A stretch of DNA of 19,637 nt from an uncultured Bdellovibrio sp. (lineage in GTDB: Bacteria; Bdellovibrionota; Bdellovibrionia; Bdellovibrionales; Bdellovibrionaceae), in NCBI GenBank assembly GCA_946480995.1, contig CAMLMF010000007.1, positions 1 to 19,637 of the forward strand, given 5' to 3'. The notes below the pieces were generated by a model. That model was not told the DNA's origin. It did no database searches and saw only the letters and a list, made by a program, of their open reading frames with translations. Shown here piece by piece: positions 7,017 to 14,262 of this stretch. Positions within the stretch are counted from its first letter, which is position 1; each line of letters begins with the position of its first letter. A program made the translations under genes and the position numbers.

Positions 7017-8300
7017 ATGTCGTCGATTGACAATTCTACGCGCAAAAATCAACAAGCCGACCTGAACGACGTTCAGGTTGAGTACAATCGCAAAAAGAAG
7101 GACGTCGTTCGCAAGAACGAGCAGGATCTTTCTGAGTTGAAAGATTATTACGCCGACAAAAAAGAAAATTTAAGCGAAACCAACGAAGCTGCCATCAATC
7201 ACATCCGCACTCGCCAACAAAAGTTAGCCGAGGAAGCTGCGGAAGAACGCCAACGCCTTTCTGAAAATTACAATGCCCGCACCCAGTCTTTACAAAAAGG
7301 CTATGACGAAAAATTAGTTTCCATGCGTGAAAAACGCCAAATGCAAGTGGGTGCTGCCCAAGAAGATGCCCGCAAGAAAATCCAAGAGATCGAAGGCAAT
7401 ACGCAAAGTCGTATTCAATACGTGCGCAGCAAAAGTGCCGAAGAAATGCAGCAGGCCAAAGAGAAATACAACAAAGACATGGCGCAAATTAACGAATTCA
7501 GCGCCGAACGCTTAAAGCGTCAGCGTGAACAAAACGACATGAGCTTGGGCAACGAAGTAGAGCGCGGCCGCACAGCGAGCGAAAGACTGCGTGCACGCAA
7601 TGAGGCCGAATACGCCAACTTGCGCGAACAAGGCGAAACCACGGTTGAACAAGAAAAAGAGTTACAGAACAAAAAGTTAGAACGCTTAACCACGAATTCA
7701 GAAAAACGCTACGAACAGCAGAAAAATCAGTGGACGGCTAAAGAGGAACATCTCAATTCTCAGTATGCTGCTCGTGTTCAGCACAATAAAAAAGCCAACG
7801 AAGAAACTTTGCAGACACAAAATGAACGCTTTAAAAGTTTGTACGGAAAAAATGCGGCCGCCCAACGCGAATCCATTGACGTACAAAAACAGCACTATGA
7901 ACGCGAACTAGCAGAAACGCGCAAAGAGTTCATCAAAGACTCTGCCCGTTACGCTGACAAAGCTTCGGATCCTTTCTATAAGGTCGAAGACCGCGGCAGT
8001 TATTTGCGCGAAAATCCAGACTTCTATATTTTGCGAGCCTTCGTACCGGAACACGAAAAAGACATCGTGAAAGTGAATATCCAAAACGACAAGGCAACGA
8101 TTTCAGGACAACGTGCGCACAAAGATAAGATTGAAGAAGACGGCAAAGTCGTAAGCAGTTCGAACTATCAAACTTTCAGAGAAGAATTTAACTTTGAAAA
8201 ACCGGTGATTACCGAAGGTATGACTCGCGAACGCCAAGGCGACTGGGTCGTCTTTCGCATTCCAAAAGGTCTTTCGACCCGCTTGAACAAAAAAGTATAA
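7017..8300 (+). CDS. Long coiled-coil protein with C-terminal Hsp20/alpha-crystallin-like domain
   Basis: The protein has 427 residues and no signal peptide or membrane helix, so it is probably cytoplasmic. Residues about 10-310 are an almost unbroken charged helix rich in Glu, Lys, Arg, Gln and Ala with no proline, which predicts a very long coiled coil. A short linker (about 311-335) leads to a beta-rich C-terminal domain (336-418) resembling the alpha-crystallin domain: FYILRAFVPEHEKDIVKVNI, then ATISGQR, then GDWVVFRIPKG near the end, corresponding to the family's VRAELPG, LTISGER and GVLTIxLPK strands. Ordinary Hsp20 proteins are about 150 residues with short flanks, so this fusion is unusual. 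A scaffold or filament-binding chaperone is a possible role (inference). A possible leaderless promoter lies just upstream. It ends 1 bp before the end of a convergent gene. Confidence 0.78.
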   Translation: MSSIDNSTRKNQQADLNDVQVEYNRKKKDVVRKNEQDLSELKDYYADKKENLSETNEAAINHIRTRQQKLAEEAAEERQRLSENYNARTQSLQKGYDEKLVSMREKRQMQVGAAQEDARKKIQEIEGNTQSRIQYVRSKSAEEMQQAKEKYNKDMAQINEFSAERLKRQREQNDMSLGNEVERGRTASERLRARNEAEYANLREQGETTVEQEKELQNKKLERLTTNSEKRYEQQKNQWTAKEEHLNSQYAARVQHNKKANEETLQTQNERFKSLYGKNAAAQRESIDVQKQHYERELAETRKEFIKDSARYADKASDPFYKVEDRGSYLRENPDFYILRAFVPEHEKDIVKVNIQNDKATISGQRAHKDKIEEDGKVVSSSNYQTFREEFNFEKPVITEGMTRERQGDWVVFRIPKGLSTRLNKKV

Positions 8301-8301
8301 A

Positions 8302-8538
8302 TTAAGCTTTTAAAAGATAGCGCACTTCGCGCATCAAGAATGACAAACGACCTTGCAGATCATTAAGCATTTCAATATTTGCATGCAATTGCATCAACGC
8401 ATCCGACTGCACCACGGGTTTATCTGAAAGCTCGTGGTATGAGGTCTGCGTAACGACAGAGTTCGCACCCACAGAGGCCGCATAAGAATCCGACTTAGAA
8501 TCTACTTGCTCAGTATTTTTTGTGTCGATAATTCTCAT
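8302..8538 (-). CDS. Small hypothetical protein
   Basis: The protein has 78 residues. The N-terminal half is polar (Ser, Asp, Thr, Val); the C-terminal half looks like an amphipathic helix (from about residue 47, ending FLMREVRYLLKA). There is no signal peptide and no family I recognise. A strong AGAGGAG ribosome binding site lies 5 nt before the ATG, which supports it as a real gene despite its size. It is convergent with the coiled-coil gene, with no room for a separate terminator. A weak promoter candidate (TTGTTG-N18-TAGACT) lies upstream on the minus strand. Confidence 0.65.
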   Translation of the reverse strand: MRIIDTKNTEQVDSKSDSYAASVGANSVVTQTSYHELSDKPVVQSDALMQLHANIEMLNDLQGRLSFLMREVRYLLKA

Positions 8539-8646
8539 AATTTCTCCTCTATCTGCCGCCCGAGCAGAACTAAAAGTCTAGTGACCTTATTGCAATTACA
8601 ACAACTTAAATAAACTTACATGGACATTTTACACTGCCCGGCACAC

Positions 8647-9288
8647 CTAGTATTCGCACTTTAAAGCGGCCTCATCCGTCGCCACTAACTTTACGCGGTC
8701 GTCGCCGCTGGATAAATACGTCGCCATAACAGAGCCCGCATTGTCTTTATGCTTCAAACCTAAAACGTGACCCAATTCATGCAGAACCAAGGCTTCAATA
8801 TTTACAGGTGAAGAATCAGCCCGTGCCGCTTTGGCAGCCTTCGTCAGCTTTTGCCCATTCCAATAGTAACCAAAGTCCGCTGCATTCAAACGCATGTCGG
8901 CCTCTTTGATGAGGTCACCGATCCAATACACACTGGTGCGACCTTGCTCAGAACCTTTGTTTTCTTCCCATGTATTCAGCAAATAAATAACGTTTTGACC
9001 ATCTTGATGTGGATTCGCGGGACCCGTTTTACGAGGGGTCGCGACAATATTGATTAATTTTCGACCGGCGGTGTGTTCCCAAGTTTCTGCGGCAGTCATA
9101 ATTGCCGGAACCATAGAGTCAGGAATACTTTCGTGAAGGTACATTGTAACGGGAGAGCTACTTTGCCACGAGATGCGCTCTCCATAGACGTTTTGCACGA
9201 ACCCGCAGTCTTCCTGGGATTTCGGCGCACACGCCTGTATCGTTAACATTAGAATAAGGAACCCACAGGCTCCCAGTAACTTCACCAT
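8647..9288 (-). CDS. Matrixin-like zinc metalloprotease, predicted lipoprotein
   Basis: The protein has 213 residues. The signal peptide ends in the lipobox IQAC with the lipidated cysteine at residue 20, so it is anchored in the envelope. The catalytic zinc motif HELGHVLGLKH spans residues 170-180 (ligands H170, H174, H180; catalytic E171), followed by the metzincin Met-turn SVMATY with M188. This HExxHxxGxxH plus Met-turn arrangement defines metzincins, and the spacing is that of matrixins. There is no visible propeptide or cysteine switch. GGAGG lies about 8 nt before the ATG. Likely substrates are envelope or extracellular proteins (inference). The closest upstream sequence on the minus strand is the hairpin at 9407-9471, which may belong to its leader. 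Confidence 0.88.
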   Translation of the reverse strand: MVKLLGACGFLILMLTIQACAPKSQEDCGFVQNVYGERISWQSSSPVTMYLHESIPDSMVPAIMTAAETWEHTAGRKLINIVATPRKTGPANPHQDGQNVIYLLNTWEENKGSEQGRTSVYWIGDLIKEADMRLNAADFGYYWNGQKLTKAAKAARADSSPVNIEALVLHELGHVLGLKHKDNAGSVMATYLSSGDDRVKLVATDEAALKCEY

Positions 9289-9406
9289 GAAGCGACCTCC
9301 ACTCTATGGTTACTAATACAAAGATGGGACCACGTACGATAGGGCTTCCATACTTCTTCAACTATCTGGAATAACTAGGATTTAGTGAGTGTTTTGGGAG
9401 CAGCTT

Positions 9407-9471
9407 AAAAAACGGCATTCGTTAGGTTTTCGCTGTCTCGATAACAGACAGAGCCGTAAAAATCGCCTAAC
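9407..9471 (-). promoter_or_regulatory. Long imperfect hairpin followed by a T tract on the minus strand
   Basis: Read on the minus strand, GTTAGG (9471-9466) pairs with CCTAAC (9426-9421), enclosing a T-run/A-run pairing and a perfect CTGTCT/AGACAG stem (9451-9446 with 9438-9433). Nine bases later GCCG is followed by six T's (9412-9407). ACGGC (9457-9453) could instead pair with GCCGT (9416-9412), a mutually exclusive or pseudoknotted alternative. This resembles an attenuator or the end of a small RNA. It lies about 120 nt upstream of the matrixin gene. Confidence 0.35.
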
Positions 9472-9557
9472 CCCTTAAGATAATTCAACTTCATCTGTGT
9501 CAAAGATCACGACACCCCCTCGCCGCAAAGTGCGGTGCAAAAAGGCTCTGTTTTCCC

Positions 9558-9573
9558 TGGCCCGGCACTTGCT
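9558..9573 (+). promoter_or_regulatory. Sigma-54-like (-24/-12) promoter upstream of isocitrate dehydrogenase
   Basis: TGGCCCGGCACTTGCT has GG (9559-9560) and GC (9571-9572) separated by the required 10 bases and differs from TGGCACG-N4-TTGCT at a single position. Transcription would start near 9584, giving a leader of about 165 nt before the ATG at 9748. An inverted repeat GTGTC-N9-GACAC at 9497-9515 lies about 45 bp upstream. Confidence 0.5.
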
Positions 9574-9747
9574 TTAGTCCATAAGCAAGTCTCATTTTGA
9601 GACTGACATCGGCTCCCACCCCGCTCGGGGAAATCTTGTGAGCCCCATTGCCCACCCCACAGCCCATCACTCTGGTAAGGAGCCAAAAAAGCTCCCCCTG
9701 CCAGCTCGCGCGTGCTACCGTTATTGCACAACATGAAAGGCATCCAG

Positions 9748-10746
9748 ATGACAAAACTGACAGTAATCCCTGGTGACGGCATCGGCCCTGAAATCATGGC
9801 GCAAGTGATTCGCGTTTTAAAACATGTCAAAGCTCCCTTTGAATATGAAGAGCATCAAGCCGGAGAAATGGCCTTACACACCTTGGGCGATCTTTTACCG
9901 CAAGCCACTGTGGATTCGATCAACAAAACTAAATTAGCTATCAAAGGTCCCACGACAACTCCGATCGGTGGAGGTCATAAATCCATCAACGTAACCATGC
10001 GCCAGAAGTTTGATCTTTACGCCAACGTGCGCCCCGTGCGCTCGCTGCCAGGTGTACAATGCGTGTGTTCGGATGTGGATCTTACAATCGTTCGTGAAAA
10101 TACGGAGGACCTGTATGCCGGCATCGAACGCATGGTTGATGAAAATACTGCCGAGAGTATCAAACGCATCACCCGCAAGGGATCCGAGCGCATTGCTCGT
10201 TACGCTTACGACTTAGCCCAGAAAACGGGAAAGCCGCGCATGGCGATTGTGCACAAAGCGAACATCATGAAAATGACTGATGGTTTGTTTTTAAAAGTCG
10301 CACAAGAAATCGGCTGGCAATATCCCAACATCACCACCAAAGATGTGATCGTCGACAATGCCTGCATGCAATTAGTAACAAAGCCGCAACAATTTGACGT
10401 GATCGTGACTGAAAATTTATATGGCGATATTTTAAGTGATCTGTGTGCAGGCCTGGTCGGCGGCTTAGGTGTGGTGCCTGGAGCCAACATCGGCGAAAAG
10501 GCTGCGATCTTTGAAGCCGTGCATGGCTCAGCTCCTGACATCGCTGGACAAAATAAAGCCAACCCCACAGCCCTATTACAATCGGCTGTTATGATGCTGC
10601 AACATATTGGTGAAAACGACAAAGCTGATGCCATTATGAAAGCATTGATCGCGGCGTTGTCCGATGTCGGCGCACGTACAGGGGACCTTGGCGGCAAAGG
10701 CACAACTACTTCTTTCACAGACGCGATCTTGCAAAAATTAGGATAG
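9748..10746 (+). CDS. NAD-dependent isocitrate dehydrogenase
   Basis: The protein has 332 residues and belongs to the beta-decarboxylating dehydrogenase family. It oxidises isocitrate to 2-oxoglutarate in the TCA cycle, in the cytoplasm. Active-site residues can be aligned with the E. coli enzyme: S79, N81, R85, R95 (in KSINVTMRQKFDLYANVRP), R116, Y123 (VRENTEDLYAG), K170, D203, D227 and D231. S79 and N81 mark isocitrate rather than isopropylmalate specificity. The cofactor site reads HGSAPDIAG, with Asp264-Ile265 where NADP enzymes carry Lys-Tyr, so NAD is expected. The ATG at 9748 was chosen: GAAAGG (9735-9740) is 7 nt upstream and MTKLTVIPGDGIGPE is the normal family start; in-frame upstream GTG 9712 and ATG 9733 are less likely. 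Only 6 bp separate it from the next gene, so the two probably form an operon. Confidence 0.92.
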   Translation: MTKLTVIPGDGIGPEIMAQVIRVLKHVKAPFEYEEHQAGEMALHTLGDLLPQATVDSINKTKLAIKGPTTTPIGGGHKSINVTMRQKFDLYANVRPVRSLPGVQCVCSDVDLTIVRENTEDLYAGIERMVDENTAESIKRITRKGSERIARYAYDLAQKTGKPRMAIVHKANIMKMTDGLFLKVAQEIGWQYPNITTKDVIVDNACMQLVTKPQQFDVIVTENLYGDILSDLCAGLVGGLGVVPGANIGEKAAIFEAVHGSAPDIAGQNKANPTALLQSAVMMLQHIGENDKADAIMKALIAALSDVGARTGDLGGKGTTTSFTDAILQKLG

Positions 10747-10752
10747 TTTTTT

Positions 10753-11478
10753 GTGACAAAGAGTTTAGTTATCTCGCCAATTCAAACAGGCATCTTTCAT
10801 CCTGGCGATGATCTGGTGGAGTTTATTGTTAAACATCTAGATCGCGAAGCCTTAAAAGAAAAAACTATTTTAGCCATCACTTCAAAAATCGTCAGCCTTG
10901 CCGAGGGTTGCTTAGTTCCCGTGGCTAGTATCGACAAAAAAGCTTTGGTTGAAAAACAAGCCGATCATTACTTAGGGGAAATCGGCTATGGCGTAAGCCT
11001 TACGATCACCCACGGCTTATTGGTCGCAGCTGCGGGCATTGACGAATCTAATTCTGAAAATGGCGACTATATCGTCTATCCCAAAGATCCCTATGCTTCG
11101 GCCGAAAAGTTGCGGCAAGCTTTGCGTGAACGCTTAGGCATTAAAGAGCTTGGAATTATCCTGACAGATTCGCGGACTGGACCTTTGCGTTTGGGTGTCG
11201 TGGGAGTTTCTTTGTCCTATGCCGGATTTCATCCCTTGCGCAATATGATCGGACAAAAGGACATCTTCGGTCGCCCTTTAAAAACGACAAAAATCAACCT
11301 GACCGACAGCTTGGCTGCCGCGGCTGTATTGATGATGGGTGAAGCCAGTGAAAAGTGTCCCTTGGCGCTAATTGAAAATGCCCCAGTAGAATTTTGCGAC
11401 CGTCCAGCCAGAGAAGACTTTGAAGTGTCCCCGGCGGACGATATGTACCTGCCCCTGTATAAGCATCTGATGAAATAA
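10753..11478 (+). CDS. CofE-like (F420-0:gamma-glutamyl ligase family) protein
   Basis: The protein has 241 residues, the usual length for this family. Family features: IQTGIFHPGDDLVEFI near the start, ILAITSKIVSLAEG (about 39-52), THGLLVAAAGIDESN (about 86-100), YPKDPYASAEKLRQAL, IILTDSRTGPLRLGVVGVSL (about 135-154) and LTDSLAAAAVLMMG. CofE adds glutamate to coenzyme F420-0; relatives in bacteria without F420 are thought to add glutamate to other cofactors such as folate. No F420 genes are visible here, so the substrate is open. The GTG start at 10753 follows the dehydrogenase stop by 6 bp, with AGGA 9 nt upstream, which suggests translation coupled to the dehydrogenase. Confidence 0.8.
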   Translation: MTKSLVISPIQTGIFHPGDDLVEFIVKHLDREALKEKTILAITSKIVSLAEGCLVPVASIDKKALVEKQADHYLGEIGYGVSLTITHGLLVAAAGIDESNSENGDYIVYPKDPYASAEKLRQALRERLGIKELGIILTDSRTGPLRLGVVGVSLSYAGFHPLRNMIGQKDIFGRPLKTTKINLTDSLAAAAVLMMGEASEKCPLALIENAPVEFCDRPAREDFEVSPADDMYLPLYKHLMK

Positions 11479-11490
11479 ACTTTAGTCCAT

Positions 11491-11516
11491 GCCCTTGCAA
11501 AGCCGTTGGCAAGGGC
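11491..11516. other. Perfect 8-bp inverted repeat after the CofE-like gene
   Basis: GCCCTTGC (11491-11498) and GCAAGGGC (11509-11516) flank a 10-base loop. Neither strand has a T tract after the stem, so it is at best a weak terminator. Its right arm overlaps the -35 box of the next gene's predicted promoter, so it may also be a regulatory site. Confidence 0.45.
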
Positions 11517-11534
11517 CCTATTCAAACTTAGAAT
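11506..11534 (+). promoter_or_regulatory. Sigma-70 promoter, predicted leaderless start for the 11542 gene
   Basis: TTGGCA (11506-11511; 5/6) and TAGAAT (11529-11534; 5/6) are separated by exactly 17 bp. Transcription would start at 11541, one base before the ATG at 11542, which has no ribosome binding site. This also rules out the in-frame upstream start at 11506. Confidence 0.6.
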
Positions 11535-11541
11535 TGTCTAT

Positions 11542-12000
11542 ATGAAATCCATCTTGATTGCGCTTACTTTACTGTTGGCTTCTTGTTCTACTCATCAAAA
11601 AAGTCGCTTGGCCGCGACCGGCGTTGGTATTGCCGTTGGCGCTGCCGTGGGTGCGGGCACGGCTCCGAAAGATGAACGTCCCGAATTGCATGCGATGTAT
11701 TGGGGCGGCATTATTGGTGCCGTCACAGCGATTGCCGCGAATTATTACTTCCAAGAAGAGCGTGATTTAGAACTCATGCGCCTAGAAAACGAAAAAATGA
11801 AGGCGCAGTTGGATTTCTTCCAAAATGGCCCGGCCACTTTACTTAAAGACACCACAGGATCTGCTGATAAAAAATATTTTCAAAGTGGCAAAGCCCGTAT
11901 CAAGCTTTACAAGATCGACCAGTGGGTCGACGACGGTCCTAATAAAAAATATCACCGTGACCAAATGATCGAAATCCTGCCCCTAGAGAAAAGCCAATAA
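11542..12000 (+). CDS. Predicted small lipoprotein with glycine-zipper segment
   Basis: The protein has 152 residues. The lipobox LASC puts the lipidated cysteine at residue 15. A Gly/Ala-rich stretch (GVGIAVGAAVGAGTA, about 27-41) resembles a glycine zipper and a second hydrophobic run (about 54-66) follows, so the protein may insert in or pack against a membrane. A charged helix (EERDLELMRLENEKMKAQL) and a basic C-terminal domain come next. Function unknown. The ATG at 11542 was chosen because a good sigma-70 promoter ends just upstream. Its stop codon overlaps the next start (TAATG), so the two products are translated together and may form a complex. Confidence 0.72.
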   Translation: MKSILIALTLLLASCSTHQKSRLAATGVGIAVGAAVGAGTAPKDERPELHAMYWGGIIGAVTAIAANYYFQEERDLELMRLENEKMKAQLDFFQNGPATLLKDTTGSADKKYFQSGKARIKLYKIDQWVDDGPNKKYHRDQMIEILPLEKSQ

Positions 12001-12926
12001 TGCGCGTTAAAATCCTTCTTGCCTTACTCGTTGCTGTTTCCGCTTGGGCTGCCACAGTCACTTATTCTTATTGGAAGCTAAAAAACAATCCCCGTGTTGT
12101 TGCGATCACTATGGATGCGGGCAAAGAAGCTTTGCAAAACATGCAAATGGGCGAGATGGAAAAAGGCACCTTCGTGCGCCAGTATTTAGATCGCTATTTT
12201 AATTTTGATTCGAATAACTTCTGGCAATCACAAACTTCTTTGGCAGCACTAATGACAGGGTCCTTAGGCGAAGCTCGAGTCAAAGAAGTAAGCCGTCTGC
12301 GTGAAAAAATTCAGCAAAAGAATTTGTCGCAATCAGGGCAAGTAAAAAGCTTGCAGCAAAAGCAAGATGGCTCTTATGAAGCTGTGGTTTACATTCAAGT
12401 GCAAGAAGGTTCGGGATCAAGTTCTGCTGAAGCCTCGCAAAAGAAAGAGCTTTACTCAACCCTGCATTTAGGTTTGGAAAACACTGAAAGAACTTTGGAA
12501 AATCCCTGGGGTTTGCTCGTGGGTGAAATGACCGTGAAGGGTTCGACGGCAAAACCATTGCCCGCCCCGGAGTTTGTACGTTTGCAAGAAGGACAGGCCA
12601 CTTTGGTGACCTTTCCTTGCGCTGTGGAAAGTATCAACAATCCTGCAGAGCAAAATCTAAAGATAAAAATCACAACCTTAAGTATCAGCGAGTTGCAACT
12701 GACCCCCAGTAAGGGCTTAGTTTTACCGACGGTGATAAGTGCAATCTGTAAAGACGTCGAATACAAACTGAATTTAGTGGCTGGAAATAAAGAACGCGAT
12801 CTTTACGTTTCAATCCCCGCCTCTGCCGGAGTTCTGCGCCCCAAAGAGGTCGCCCCGAAACCTCGCAAAAAAGATTCTTACGAAAAGACGATCGAAAATG
12901 TCTTAGGAATTGAAATCGATAAATAG
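12000..12926 (+). CDS. Membrane-anchored envelope protein, function unknown
   Basis: The protein has 308 residues. One N-terminal hydrophobic segment (about 3-25) is either an uncleaved anchor or a signal peptide; the rest is expected to be periplasmic. The central part (about 65-185) runs helix, then YFNFDSNNFW, then beta strands, loosely like VirB8/TraE-type inner-membrane secretion proteins. The C-terminal part (about 200-285) is a separate beta-rich domain with two cysteines (FPCAVES and ISAICKD). The VirB8-like impression comes only from layout and is weak, and no other secretion genes are nearby. Its start overlaps the stop of the upstream lipoprotein gene, so coupled translation is likely. 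It ends 15 bp before the end of a convergent kinase gene. Confidence 0.65.
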   Translation: MRVKILLALLVAVSAWAATVTYSYWKLKNNPRVVAITMDAGKEALQNMQMGEMEKGTFVRQYLDRYFNFDSNNFWQSQTSLAALMTGSLGEARVKEVSRLREKIQQKNLSQSGQVKSLQQKQDGSYEAVVYIQVQEGSGSSSAEASQKKELYSTLHLGLENTERTLENPWGLLVGEMTVKGSTAKPLPAPEFVRLQEGQATLVTFPCAVESINNPAEQNLKIKITTLSISELQLTPSKGLVLPTVISAICKDVEYKLNLVAGNKERDLYVSIPASAGVLRPKEVAPKPRKKDSYEKTIENVLGIEIDK

Positions 12927-12941
12927 GCCTTCGAACACGAC

Positions 12942-14117
12942 CTAAGAGATCTGCTGGGAAAGATGACCCGAGTCCTTTGGCAGAAGTAAAACAACTTGTG
13001 TGCCCACGCCCACTCTGGAGCGAATCTGCAATTCACCGCCAATAGACTCTAAAGTCTTCCTGGCATCATACAAACCCAAACCATGACCGTTTTCTTTTCC
13101 ATGTGTCACACCCTCTTGCCCTAAGCGCGGCAACACATCTTCGGGAATACCACTGCCGTTGTCCATGATTTGCAAAAGCCAATGATCTTGACGCTCCATC
13201 AAAGTCAGATTGATGCTAGCTTCGGAATCAGGCAACGCCTCTAAAGAGTTATTTATCAAATTACTGACGATACGCTGAACCTTCACAGACTCAAGGGTCG
13301 CCGGGGCTTGCTCTGAATGAATGTGTTTATGCCAAGTGAAATCGACTTGCGGATGGGCAAAGCGATATTCCTTCAATAAGGACTCCATCAAACTTCCCAG
13401 ATCACGACCATTTTTATCTGTAACTTGAGGCGAAGAAGATTCTTTTTTACCACGATTTAAAAGATCATCGGCCACGCCGCGAATACGCGCGACAGCCAAA
13501 TCTAAAAGTTCTTTTTTATCGGAACTCATTTCGTGGGAAAGCTGACTTAATGTTGTTAAGGCCATTAAAGGTCCGCGAATATCGTGAGCCACTTGCCGAG
13601 AAATCGAAGCAATTTCTTTATTCAAAGATAGCTCTGCTTGCAATTGCTGTTCATGCAAACGATTTAAAAATTCCCGACGTAAACCCACAGCCAAGAAAAT
13701 CATTCCCAATAACAGCCCCAACATAAATAAGGGCGACAGCATGGCTTTGATGGCTAAGTCGACTGGCGCAAAACACACGCGCATCACACCTGAAGGCAAA
13801 GAGTTGTAAGTAATAGGCACATCGGTCGCAATCAGGCATTGTAGATCTTCTGGTGCTTGAACCTCGGCTTTACTGACTGCCGAGTGCACTTCGCTCAGTT
13901 GTTTTAAAATCTTATTCTGTAAACCAGGATCCCCTTTAAAGATTTTTGCTTGGGCGATGTCGTCTTCCCAAATGCCCACATAACGTTCGACCGACGTTTT
14001 AGCCGTGTGAATTTCGTAAGTGAAGCTGAGCACTGCCACGGCCATAGTGATGGCTAAAAACAATGACACCCAAAGGGTGGGAAGCGGCTTAGAAGGTTTT
14101 AAACTCGGTATATCCAT
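12942..14117 (-). CDS. Membrane sensor histidine kinase (orphan)
   Basis: The protein has 391 residues. Two membrane helices (about 15-33 and 124-146) enclose a periplasmic sensor domain of about 90 residues with two cysteines, C94 and C115, possibly a disulfide. The kinase core follows: H-box RQVAHDIRGPL with the phosphoacceptor His178, N-box NLINNSLEAL (286-295), G1 DNGSGIP (319-325) and G2 GHGLGLYDARK (344-354). No HAMP domain is obvious; a short helical linker joins helix 2 to the H-box. It autophosphorylates at His178 and should pass phosphate to a response regulator, but none lies in the window, so it is an orphan kinase here. No good ribosome binding site precedes the ATG. The preceding minus-strand gene, about 145 bp upstream, is a TIGR02147 protein. 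Confidence 0.9.
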   Translation of the reverse strand: MDIPSLKPSKPLPTLWVSLFLAITMAVAVLSFTYEIHTAKTSVERYVGIWEDDIAQAKIFKGDPGLQNKILKQLSEVHSAVSKAEVQAPEDLQCLIATDVPITYNSLPSGVMRVCFAPVDLAIKAMLSPLFMLGLLLGMIFLAVGLRREFLNRLHEQQLQAELSLNKEIASISRQVAHDIRGPLMALTTLSQLSHEMSSDKKELLDLAVARIRGVADDLLNRGKKESSSPQVTDKNGRDLGSLMESLLKEYRFAHPQVDFTWHKHIHSEQAPATLESVKVQRIVSNLINNSLEALPDSEASINLTLMERQDHWLLQIMDNGSGIPEDVLPRLGQEGVTHGKENGHGLGLYDARKTLESIGGELQIRSRVGVGTQVVLLLPKDSGHLSQQIS

Positions 14118-14189
14118 GCACTTAGATAAAGCAAAGTCCGAACCAGTCCTAAACCTTCTGTGGATTAAAGCAGCGTTGATAGTTTAAAC

Positions 14190-14208
14190 AGTGCCTGCCA
14201 CAGGCACT
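14190..14208. other. Perfect 8-bp hairpin between the TIGR02147 and kinase genes
   Basis: AGTGCCTG-CCA-CAGGCACT is a perfect inverted repeat with a 3-base loop, next to the palindrome GTTTAAAC (14182-14189). On the minus strand it lies downstream of the TIGR02147 gene, but the following bases (GTTTAAAC) make a poor T tail, so terminator or operator roles are both possible. Confidence 0.45.
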
Positions 14209-14262
14209 TCCTGTGAAGTTTTTGACGCCCACAAATGAGACGTTTCAGAATGAGAACCGCGT

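Larger units (their letters stand above)
9289..9747. other. Intergenic region with several strong inverted repeats
   Basis: No credible protein gene lies between the divergent matrixin and isocitrate dehydrogenase genes. The stretch is dense in potential RNA structure: an imperfect hairpin at 9421-9471; CCGCA-AAG-TGCGG at 9523-9535; ACTTGCTT/AAGCAAGT at 9568-9591; AGTCTCA-TTT-TGAGACT at 9589-9605; GGCTC/GAGCC around CCCC-GCTC-GGGG at 9611-9644; and GGAGC/GCTCC at 9679-9695, closed by CTGG/CCAG. A -24/-12-like promoter sits at 9558-9573. The plus strand from about 9500 to 9720 is unusually C-rich. A structured leader or non-coding RNA is possible; I could not match it to a known RNA family. 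Confidence 0.55.

Noticed and set aside
9712..9747. Upstream GTG/ATG starts for isocitrate dehydrogenase
   Set aside because: The family normally begins at the strand KLTVIPGDGIGPE, and GAAAGG is correctly spaced for the ATG at 9748.
9507..9830. Open minus-strand frames of 84-107 residues over 9500-9830
   Set aside because: They run into the start of the isocitrate dehydrogenase gene, have Cys/Gly/Trp-rich composition unlike neighbouring proteins and no ribosome binding site. They are explained by the C-rich structured intergenic DNA.
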